Below are positions 1 to 8,395 of a DNA stretch of 64,000 nt, piece by piece. The notes under the pieces were generated by a model. It ran no database searches. It was not told the DNA's origin and saw only the letters and a program-made list of their open reading frames with translations. This DNA is from Armillaria gallica (taxonomy: Eukaryota > Basidiomycota > Agaricomycetes > Agaricales > Physalacriaceae). The stretch lies in NCBI GenBank assembly GCA_037576215.1, contig JBANDB010000004.1, forward strand, positions 2,356,001 to 2,420,000. Direction: 5' to 3'. How positions within the stretch are numbered: the first letter of the stretch is position 1; the number at the start of each line of letters is the position of its first letter. The translations under genes were made by a program, and so were the position numbers.

Positions 1-240
1 TCACTGTAAGCTGTGACATGCTATGAGATATGCATATCTTTGTTTCACAGGTTTCTGTGACATGTTATGTGAACTTAAGGTCAAAATAGTACAGTAAACT
101 GGATTTGCAGCATGCAGCACACAGGACTTAAACTCAGTCCTGTTAACAGTTGGAGGAGCTTTCTATGGCATTATGGCTTAAACAAAGACATCATAGTGAG
201 TATGGCTAGTTTGCAGTTATAGTTACCATATCAATTATTA
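1..240. other. No gene seen; decayed transposon flank
   Basis: AT-rich sequence without a usable reading frame. It lies directly left of an old transposon terminus and is probably part of the same decayed repeat; nothing else can be supported. Confidence 0.4.
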
Positions 241-290
241 AGAGGGTTCCAGACCATTGTTCTGGAATACTGGGTCAGTTGGTCAGTCAT
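241..290 (+). repeat. Degenerate terminus of an older T1-family element
   Basis: The segment resembles the left end of T1 that follows it: both carry a G-rich start, CTGGAA, ACTGGG and a closing CAGTCA in the same order and spacing. T1 therefore appears to have inserted next to, or into the end of, an older relative. The sequence right of T1 (from 18718) also resembles T1 subterminal DNA, which supports this reading. Confidence 0.5.
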
Positions 291-298
291 CTTTGAGG
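291..298. repeat. 8-bp target-site duplication of T1, left copy
   Basis: CTTTGAGG directly precedes the left terminus of T1 and is repeated exactly after its right terminus at 18710-18717. An exact 8-bp duplication is typical of hAT, P and Zisupton-like DNA transposons. Confidence 0.85.
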
Positions 299-698
299 CA
301 AGGGGGTACTGGAATGTTGGCCTGGAACACTGGGCAGAGAGGGACAGTCAAGTGCCAGTCATGAAATTTTTTATATGACCCCCTAGATTTTCATTGATTT
401 CTTGACTGTTATAGCTGTTTCTGAGGGTTAGAACCTCTTGCTTGTTGTACTTCACACATATCTTTCCTCATTTCATGTTAAATAATGCTAATATGCAATA
501 CATTTCTATATTGGAAACACTATCACGCAAGGCGGCAGTAGCTGAATTAGAAATTTTTTGGTTGTCTTCAAAATGAACTATCCCAAGATATGAAGTGGCT
601 GAAACCACAGTATATATACTGATAGATGATATAGGCATACACACATGATATTCCTGGCCTTAATTCACCCATCGAGCTGATCAACGAGCATAACATTT

Positions 699-3600
699 GA
701 TGCCTGCAATGTCAATGTCCCTTTGGCATGGGCCCTGCCACTCTGGCTGGTACACTCAAGAATTTACGTGACAACCATGTCAGCACAAAGGCATGCAGAG
801 ATAACATGCATATATCTGGTCGAGATAGAAATCCTACAAAACAGAAGAGAATATTAGTGTTTTTCGGTAAAGGGAAGTCAGGGGCCATACCAACGACAAC
901 ATCTGCACCTACTGTTGTACCATCTAACAGCAGTTCATCATCTCAATCGCTGCCAATTCCATTGTCCACGCATACAAATGATTATCAACTCCCATATTCT
1001 CACTCTACTTTACCTTTGACAGAGCAGTTGGAACGTGCTCCTATCTCTGAGACCAACAATGCTATCAATGTACAGTACAAGATGTAATAATACAAGAGGT
1101 GATAATGCATATGATGAGGTGACTCCCAACCTCGTTCGCAGGGATTTATGCACAAGATGTGATATTTCATAATGCATACTGTTGCCGGAAAAGTTTGGCA
1201 GGGGTATGCATTATCACATCTAAAAGATACTGGATTTGGAGTATATTGATGTGCATACAGCCCCTAAAATGCCATATGCATTGGTGCAAAACTCATTAAA
1301 ATTGATCCTGTTGGGACTAAAACACAAATTCGTATGAAATACGCAGAAAACACAAGAAAATACCTGAAATGGGTGCAGCAAGGTGTGGCGCACCACATTG
1401 TCACAGGAATGTCACATTGTGTGACAACATGTTTGTGCATATGATGTGATAATGCATAAGCTGAGGTGGCTCCCAACCGTATGCATTATCACATCTTGTA
1501 CTGTACTAGAATCATCAATTGCGTTTCTTCCCAGTGACTTCCCAGTTACAGAAACCAGTGATATTCTTGTGGCCTTTTCCAGAGATCCTACAATCCATGA
1601 TGATCCTAGTATTGCATTGACAGATCTGTGGGAGGAGATTTTAAACCAGAAGATGCATGTATTTCTTGGGAAATCAGACCTTGAGCTTGTTCTCCTTGTT
1701 TGCATGGGTGAAAAGGGTATCAGCGGGTTCTGTTGGTTCATCTGTTACTTTGTTGAACAGTTTGGTGTCAATCCTATGTTGTTTGATTTCCAGGTTTGAG
1801 GCTTCGCCACAGCTATTCAGTCCATGTGAGCTTCTCAATTCATCGAAAGAGCACTGATCACTCACTGCCAAGACACAGCATCAATAAACGAAACACTTCG
1901 AGTCCTGTGGGTACCAGCAAGTCCAATGAGCATGCCTCGCAGCATCTGTGGCCAAAAGATGATGCTTCTGGATCCTTGGGTTCAAGCTATGAACAAGATC
2001 CAGTAATACCGGTACCTGCAAGTGACGTTATTGATATTGATGCCCTTACAATTGCCAAAGCCCTCCCACAAGCTACAGTGATATCAGTATCCTTTCGACG
2101 CTGTCAAGGATACAAGCCCACCTTTCCTATCAGCAAATCACCTCATATGGTGTATCCATTTGCACTCCATCATGGACTGTCACTTTCCTGGGACTATGAG
2201 TCTTTCAACAGTGTCCTACGACTTCGTGTGAGAACCTGCCATGTTCAGCTTGATGACAACAGCAATACGGAAACCTGTCAACCGTGCACAAAGCTAGGGC
2301 AGGATTCTATCCTAGATGGGATACTGTGGTGCACAAGTGAGGGCATTTATGAGAATACCATATTTGCTTACTATGGATTTGGTGGGCTCACCGAGATTGT
2401 CCATCGGAAGAATCACCAACTCAACGACATGCATTTGAGACATTTGACCATGGAAAGAATGCTGTTGAGTCGTGTGAAGGCTTTGGATGATTATAAGCGA
2501 CTAGTCTGGCAGATTGGACATGGTAATTTCACCAATGTTGAATGGCTTATTCAGGTAGCATTGAAGAGAGGTTGGGGCATCAAAGGAATCCTAGACTTGT
2601 ATGAGTCAGCTGTATGTGGCATATACCATCCAAAGTTGTTCATGGAGGAGAAGGAAATGCTGGCTATACTGTTTTGGCAATTAGGCAGAATACAGCTAGC
2701 AGAAATTGTGCACCGTGCCCTTGGTCTGCCTGGCATGACAACAATACGAGGCTGCTCAACAGTACCTCCAATCCTCCCTTCCTACGGTCATCCTTCTCTG
2801 TTAGAGATTGAGAAAAACCTTGCTGCATGCTTTGAAAGCATTCTCTCTATCCTTGAATCACTTCCTGCAGGTGTTATTCAGGTTATCTTGATGCTCGATG
2901 AAATAGCAATTGAAAAGCGACTTTGATGGGATCACTCAACAAATTTTATAATGGGAACATGTTGGGAGCACTCGCATAATGTTGACCTTGAATTTGCAAG
3001 CAGTGAGGTGATTGACGAGGTGTTTAAGGCAATAGACGCCAGCAAGGTCCACTATGCATCTGAGGTAATCTTTTCCCACAGTCATCTTAACTGACACTAT
3101 GGCTTACTTGTTAATACAGGCCACAGTTGGTGCATTATCCCTCCTCAGTAGCGATAAATGGCTATACACTGCAAAACCTATCCTTGTTTCTGGTACCTGC
3201 AAGAAAGAAAATGCCCTTGAGCATGCCTACATCCTCAAAACAGTCTTAACTGCAATTAACTGCCAGCAGACCATTAACATACTCCATGTTATCTCAATCA
3301 CATCAGATGGGGAGACAAAATGTGGAGAGGCTTTAGTCCATCTTACATGCAAGAAGGAACTTGATTCCAGCTCTCCCATGTACTCATACATCTCCCCACA
3401 AATGCTCTGTCTGATGAACTTCCTGGTGGGAGACAATGATATTACTGCAGACAAGGACTACCGGCATGTCTTTAAGCCCCTGCAAAACCTCTTCATCCGA
3501 TCACGCAGTGTCACTGTACTTGATGTCCACATCACTCCCACCATGGTTCAATCACATCTTTGATCCGAAGGACATTCCGAGGCTCACATACGTGAGATAT

Positions 3601-3943
3601 TCAAGCTGAATGACAAGCAGGATGTTGGCCTGGCTTATAAGCTACTGAAAGATATGTGGAGCCTTCCAGAAACATCTAGTGATAAACCTGGCATTGCATG
3701 TGCTTAAAATGCCATTCGGATCCTGGGGAGGTTATGCCGATATATTCTGTTCCTGTACATCTGCATCGACTTAACTCTTTCTGAGCAGTTATGCTATTTC
3801 AGTGCAGTGGCACATCTTAATCTCGTCTTATTCCAGTCATTGCAAAAGGATTTTTTCCCCACTCTTCTTTTCGGTGATATCATGATCATGATCAAGAATG
3901 TGTACTTCTGCATGGCCGGTGACGAGGCTGGTGACGGGCACCT
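699..3943 (+). pseudogene. T1 transposase, 5' part (finger and first half of DDE-like core)
   Basis: A C-x2-C...H-x6-C finger at about 699-800 is followed by a Ser/Pro linker. The MITE interrupts at 1073-1503, then come a TDLWEEIL block (about 1620) and a long exon (1796-2926) that aligns throughout with 57230-58124 of T2 (shared blocks include LDDYKRL, WQIG and LPGMTTIR). Next, 3099-3563 carries an ITSDGE motif and a TADKDYRHVFK motif, which I take as two acidic positions of a DDE-like RNase-H fold. A decayed stretch ends near 3930 in KNVYFCMA, exactly where relatives continue into the segment now found at 15755. Several frames are used and many starts are lost, so this is a decayed gene. 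Residue roles are inferred from motif order, not from an alignment. Confidence 0.75.
1073..1503. mobile_element. Mariner-type MITE inside the T1 transposase gene
   Basis: The 431-bp segment begins CAGTACAAGATGTAATAAT and ends with the near-perfect inverted complement (ATTATCACATCTTGTACTG). It is flanked by TA on both sides (1071-1072 and 1504-1505). CAGT termini and TA duplication are hallmarks of the Tc1/mariner group. A secondary TGATAATGCATA motif recurs just inside both ends. Removing the insert rejoins the linker of the T1 transposase with its DLWEEIL block. No transposase is encoded, so the element depended on one supplied elsewhere. Confidence 0.8.
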
Positions 3944-4561
3944 GTGAAACTGAGCATGGCCTAGCGTGAACACACACCAAACTCAACTCAACCCCACTAA
4001 ACACACATGCACACACAATCTCCTTAAGTGTGGAGGGGAGCAAGGATTTTAACTCCACTTGCGCACTGACAGTATCCCAATTTCTCTCAGCGAGCTCGCT
4101 AGAACGATACACACAACAACGTAGTATTTTCAAGCTAGTCTCAAATTCTCTAGCTCTTCGGAGCTTTTTACAAGAGAGCATGGTGAACCACGCAACCCTC
4201 GAGGCAAAATATATTTCAATAGCCGGAACACATGGATATGCAGATCCGCAAGTTGACCAAGTTCGGTCAGTGAGCTGCTAAGTATGACTCGCCGCTAGAT
4301 CTAATCTGCGCATGACACCGCCTTTCTCTTAGTGGCTAAACCTGACTTGCAAACTCATCACGATGGAGGCCCTCGGCACTCCCACTCAAGTCTTGATTAC
4401 TCTCAGAACCGTCCCTGCAAGTCCTCACACACAGTGCACTTGCCCTAACAATGGTGCCGCGAGGTCCAACTGCGCACACCTGTCACACTTCGTGCAACTG
4501 CTAGAACAGCTCAAGCTGGCTGATTCCCTTGCAACTACTCCTAAACCTACACAGAGGCTGA
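3944..4561. other. Left arm of unclassified insertion into T1
   Basis: This sequence separates the KNVYFCMA end of the T1 core from its continuation at 15755 and is unlike T1. It contains only short ORFs (an 80-codon one at 4363-4605 runs into the Y repeat). No LTR or terminal repeat shared with the right arm (14658-15754) was found. GTGAC occurs at both borders (about 3931-3935 and 15722-15726) and might be a 5-bp duplication, but this is weak. Confidence 0.4.
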
Positions 4562-5059
4562 TGATGAGCCTCCAGGCTCTGTACGCTCAGAATTCACGGA
4601 TTTAGCCATCCATCACCCAATACCTTCGAAACGACGCCATTATAATCCTCACACACTCCATAACACTGCCAACACTCGATAATACCACGGATTTTCGCAG
4701 TATATGCCACAAACATTCAGATCCAGTCCTAAAACCATGACATCCACTCCTCACGCACTCCGTTATCCTTCCCAGCTCGCCTCGCATCACAATTACCGTA
4801 TCCCATCATGGCAAGGCACCTTTGATCGACAATCATCCTAAAACAGGGTTGCTATATCACTCAGAAGCACTAGTTGATGTGCCCATCAATCATTTAATGA
4901 AATAACATGATTGACGCGAGTACCCTCCCAGCTACGATAATTACAGCTACGGCAACTACAGACCACGTTTACTAAGGCTGTTACAGTGCCAAGACTTCGA
5001 ATTATCGTTGCCCCCCGCATACATCTCAGCACGGCAACTGCAGCTCAATAATCTGCAGC

Positions 5060-5064
5060 TACAC
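5060..5064. repeat. 5-bp target-site duplication of Gypsy-1, left copy
   Basis: TACAC, repeated at 13566-13570. The uninterrupted sequence in Y2 (GCAGCTACACAGCACC in Y1 orientation) confirms the empty site. Confidence 0.95.
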
Positions 5065-5423
5065 TGTTACGATTTATTCACTTTTTGCCTCTTATCCGGC
5101 ATTTCGGCACCTCGGCATCTCGGCACCGCACGGACCATCCCCAAACATTCTACTAGATCACCCCAGAACTTCTAATCGAAGCTGCTACCCATTGAACTAT
5201 TCTTAGCTACCAAATATCGTATATAAGTAGCACAGCCCTCAGCCATGTACCCTAGCTTCGAGCTAAGTTTAATACACCCCGGACCTTACTCCTACTGCTT
5301 GCCGCGAGTCTGCTGTGCATCCGCTCCGCTGTATCAGTCGTTACGGTTCTATCGATCTACCCGAAGTGCGAGGTAGTGCATCGTTAGACGCCTAGACTGT
5401 TATTCCCGGGTCCAGACATAACA
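5065..5423 (+). repeat. Gypsy-1 5' LTR
   Basis: 359 bp, starting TGTTACG and ending ATAACA, with a matching copy at 13207-13565. U3 holds a TATATAAG box; the inferred RNA start lies about 31 nt downstream at the segment that pairs with the PBS. Confidence 0.95.
5220..5227 (+). promoter_or_regulatory. TATA box of the Gypsy-1 LTR
   Basis: TATATAAG lies about 31-34 nt before AGCTTCGAGCTAA (5254-5266), the segment complementary to the primer-binding site. The spacing fits an RNA 5' end at about 5253, as needed for self-priming. Confidence 0.7.
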
Positions 5424-5424
5424 G

Positions 5425-5437
5425 TTAGCTCGAAGCT
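5425..5437 (+). other. Self-priming primer-binding site of Gypsy-1
   Basis: TTAGCTCGAAGCT, one base after the LTR, is the exact reverse complement of LTR positions 5254-5266. No tRNA 3'-end complement (TGG...) is present. This is the arrangement of Tf1/sushi-type elements, in which the RNA 5' end folds back and primes minus-strand DNA. Confidence 0.75.
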
Positions 5438-5592
5438 TTTCTTACATCTCCTCCCGTACACCGCAGAGACCCCCATGCCCCAGAAAAGACAATCGAAACA
5501 CGAAAAGAACCAGAGAAACCCTGAAACCAAAAACGTAGGCGGAGGATGACCCAAACCCAGAACACAAAAGGCAAGGAACCACCAGAAGAGAC

Positions 5593-5793
5593 GTGAGTTG
5601 TCCCCTCCCCGTTACCGCCACGACGACTTCCACAGCTACGACTACTGCGGATACGACGACTATGATGCAAACCTCGACTAGGATGACAACCTATCTCCTC
5701 CTATTCCTGAACGTCACGGCCTTCTTCCTCGCAAAATTCCTCCTCTATCAACTCTCTCAAACGCTGCGCGAACCGCGGCGTCGAGATCTATGA
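5593..5793 (+). CDS. Gypsy-1 leader ORF with hydrophobic segment
   Basis: 66 codons: a Thr-rich N-terminus, then a strongly hydrophobic stretch (about residues 34-53), then a basic tail ending RRRDL. Its TGA overlaps the next ATG (ATGA at 5790-5793), a layout that permits termination-reinitiation. No homologue is recognised, and Gypsy-2 lacks this separate ORF. It could be a chance frame; the membrane segment and the stop-start coupling are the reasons for listing it. Confidence 0.35.
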   Translation: MSCPLPVTATTTSTATTTADTTTMMQTSTRMTTYLLLFLNVTAFFLAKFLLYQLSQTLREPRRRDL

Positions 5794-7031
5794 CCCCTGA
5801 CCTGAACACGACCCAGACCGTCGCCCTCAGTGCTGCAATTATAACTACCACCTTCTTGTGTCTCCTTACCGTGGCACTAGTCCTCGTATACCAGGAACAA
5901 ATCCGAGGATTCCTTCATCGAAGGGGAATCCTCATTGTACCACCACCGTTACCAGTTCCTCAGCACTATGTCGCGCTACCCAGATTCGACCCTGCTGTCA
6001 TCTGACCAGGCATGGGGACAGAACGCACAACTGTACGAAACCGAAGGCAGACCACCACCGTCTACTTCGGAACAGACCAGGGGATCCTTGAGGATCGAGA
6101 ACCTGCTCAACCCCCCCCTGCCCAGGAACCCTCCACTTCGCGAGAGGTTCCAACGATACAGACTGCGGAGCCCAAGCCCGAGCCTGACCCGCCAGAATAC
6201 ACCCCCAGACGCCTATACCCCGCTAGAGGACCACAACTCGAGGCCTTCCTCCAGCGCCCCCCAATACGACCCATTCAGCGGTCGTTTGGGACGATCCGAA
6301 GACCTATCGAGATCGACAGCGACAGCGACTCGGACAATAGTATCCCCCTCATCCTCCTGGGAGAGCGGGGAGTTCCATACGCCCCAGGGATCTCCCGAGC
6401 CTCGACTCCTGAGTCTCTCCCCGCCGTTCCGAGAACCGTTACTCCCGAGTCCCCGCCCCAGACTCCGAGAACTCCAACCCCCGAATCAGAGCCCGCGGGA
6501 ACTACGGGCCCCCTGGCGGAGTCGGAACCCCTTCAGGACCCCGACCCAAGACCCGCATCAGCCGCAGCCCCGTCGTATGGTCCCCCACGCCCTAGAGACG
6601 ATGACGACCCACTCAACCCCTTCGGTGGGGACTATGAGTGGCCGGCTCTTTCAGGAGTCGATATCAGAATCCTGGGCCCCGCACGTAGCGAGGCCTGGGA
6701 GATACGATGGCAAGATCTCGAACAGAGGGCAGGATTCCGGGCCCCGAACCGGGAATCCATGGACTATTACCTCGCCGTTGATCGAGGGGATCCGCTTCCT
6801 AGATACGGGAGAGACCGAGTCATTGATGCCCGAATCTGGGCCAACCGATTTCGGGAAAGATATCTCCTGACGGCAGGAAACCAAGTTCCCCGGATTCCCC
6901 CACGAACCGAACAAGAACAAGCCGCACTGGAACGCGCCCTTTTACCACTCGCCCGCCTTCAGGGAGACCGACCAGACCTGGATGGGCAACTACTCGCTCT
7001 CCCAGGGGAACCCGAGGACAGGGGCCCCTGA
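5790..7031 (+). pseudogene. Gypsy-1 ORF A: N-terminal membrane segment, Pro/Glu-rich
   Basis: The frame opens with about ten residues and then a single membrane-type helix (about residues 12-34), followed by basic residues (RGFLHRRG), a Pro-rich stretch and a long acidic, Pro/Thr/Ser-rich region. One in-frame TGA (6003-6005) separates the membrane part from the remaining 339 codons. Gypsy-2 has the same layout at the same place (30116-28935), so the ORF is probably a real part of this Gypsy lineage rather than noise. The function is unknown; standard chromoviruses have no such 5' ORF. Positively charged residues after the helix suggest the C-terminal part would face the cytosol. That is inference. 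Confidence 0.55.
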
Positions 7032-7344
7032 CTATTACTATACGATGCCCGAACCAGGACCACTCCCGGACTCCCCCCCAGCGGAAGTCCGATATGACTG
7101 GCGCAGAAGGGGGAAGCCTCCTAGGAGAGGGACGAGTCGCCTCTTTGCAGGAGTGGAAGGTTTGGGCGGCGACGATGGCGAAAGCATGGCAGAAGACCCT
7201 CCAGGGGAAACGGACCAGCAGCGAATGACTAGGCTCGAGGACCAGGCGGCGGCCTTTCGGGCCGAGAATTCTCGCCTCCAAGAAGAGTTGGAGGCAGAAA
7301 AGAAGAAAAAGGCGCCGCCCCCCCAGACGAGGCCCAGACCCTGA
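5935..7344 (+). pseudogene. Gypsy-1 ORF B: +1-frame Ser/Pro/Arg-rich ORF overlapping ORF A
   Basis: This frame is +1 relative to ORF A and starts 145 nt after it. It is open from 5935 to a TGA at 6868-6870 and again to 7344. Near 7120-7190 it contains a TSRLFA block that matches TTSRLFAA in ORF B of Gypsy-2, and its end has a coiled-coil-like Glu/Lys stretch. In Gypsy-2 ORF B starts 157 nt after ORF A, also in the +1 frame. Conserved overlap in two diverged elements argues that ORF B, or an A-to-B frameshift product, is used. It may form the N-terminal part of Gag. Base composition alone (high GC) could also keep such a frame open. Confidence 0.5.
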
Positions 7345-7453
7345 TCGCTACTCGGTCCCTCACCCGCCCGGATGGGCGCCACCAGAGCATGGGCCTACGG
7401 GCGAGTGGAACGCGGACCACTCCCCTGCCTTCGTCAGCGTCCGACCAATATTA

Positions 7454-8395
7454 ATGAAGCCACCCCGAGCATTCGAAGGGAAGCATGACGACATCGAACA
7501 CTTCCTAGGAGCGTGCGACCATTACTTCGAAACCTTTCGATATCATTACGAGGGAAGACCCTCCCTCATGGTCGGACTAGCAGTGTCCCTACTAGAAGGG
7601 GAAGCGGAAGACTGGTGGGTACATGAACGCCCCAAGTATCGATACCACCCGACTGACCCCGGCCTTCACGGCGCCCCAGAAGAGGATGAAGACTTCGAAG
7701 CGGGACCACGATATCGATACCCAAGCTGGGAAGACTTTTGCGCCCAGTTTCGGGAGCAATTCCGGGACCCGGCCATCGAGCTGGTCCACGAGAGGAAGAT
7801 GGGCGAAATGAAGATGGGAGACGAGGCGGCCCATGTCTTCTTCCGAAGGCTGGAGCGAGAGGCCAAGCTGGCCAATCGATTGGAGGACCAGTCAGACCGA
7901 GGACTCTTGGTCCAAGCAGTCCGCAAAGGAATACCCTGGAGTTATAGCGCGGCAATCGCCAACTTAGGGATAGCGGTTCCCCGCAGTTACGAGGAATGGA
8001 AGGACCACATCCTCCTCATGTACAAACAAAGGCAGCGACAGAAGGTCTTCGAGCAAACCCAAGGGCTCGACCGATACACCGAAAAGAAGTCGAACCCCCA
8101 CGGAACGACTCCTGCCAAGACCTCCGAACACCGTCCCCCACCGAAACCAAAGGAGAACCAGAAACCGGCCGCGACGGGATCCAAATGGGTCACGCACCCT
8201 GGGCAGGGTATCCCGATGGACATAGACGCTGTAAAAGCACAACAAAGGGCGGAAGGAAAGTGCTTCCGCTGTGACGAGAAAGGACACCTCAGCCGGGATT
8301 GCCCACACAAGGGCCAGAAACGAGAGGTACGCGCCCTCGAAGCGGTACCGGAACCACCCGCTGAAGGAACGGAGTTGAAAGAGGTAAAAGAATAG
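7454..8395 (+). CDS. gag: Gypsy-1 Gag
   Basis: 313 codons. The middle part is a retrotransposon Gag capsid-type domain (the region with EGEAEDWW and SWEDFCAQFREQF, about residues 50-110). Then come basic and Pro-rich stretches and one zinc knuckle, C-x2-C-x4-H-x4-C, at about residues 270-283. Gag forms the virus-like particle and binds element RNA. Gypsy-2 Gag aligns from the beginning of this frame, and the similarity extends slightly upstream of the first ATG, so the true start may be earlier or fused to ORF B. The frame ends TAG at 8393-8395, inside the overlap with pol. Confidence 0.85.
   Translation: MKPPRAFEGKHDDIEHFLGACDHYFETFRYHYEGRPSLMVGLAVSLLEGEAEDWWVHERPKYRYHPTDPGLHGAPEEDEDFEAGPRYRYPSWEDFCAQFREQFRDPAIELVHERKMGEMKMGDEAAHVFFRRLEREAKLANRLEDQSDRGLLVQAVRKGIPWSYSAAIANLGIAVPRSYEEWKDHILLMYKQRQRQKVFEQTQGLDRYTEKKSNPHGTTPAKTSEHRPPPKPKENQKPAATGSKWVTHPGQGIPMDIDAVKAQQRAEGKCFRCDEKGHLSRDCPHKGQKREVRALEAVPEPPAEGTELKEVKE
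8381..8391 (+). promoter_or_regulatory. Candidate gag-pol -1 frameshift site
   Basis: GAGGTAAAAGA lies in the 31-nt gag/pol overlap just before the gag stop. The same 11-mer occurs in the gag/pol overlap of Gypsy-2 (27463-27473). A lysyl-tRNA on AAA could slip back one base within AAAA and continue in the pol frame. This is inference; no downstream pseudoknot was modelled. Confidence 0.45.

Noticed and set aside
4602..4790. ORF of 62 codons conserved with 34836-35024.
   Set aside because: Conservation follows from both lying in the Y repeat; substitutions are not biased to silent sites by eye.
5790..7031. ORF A as a retroviral-type envelope gene.
   Set aside because: Env genes lie 3' of pol and have a signal peptide, ectodomain cysteines and a C-terminal anchor; ORF A is 5', has an N-terminal helix and is low complexity.
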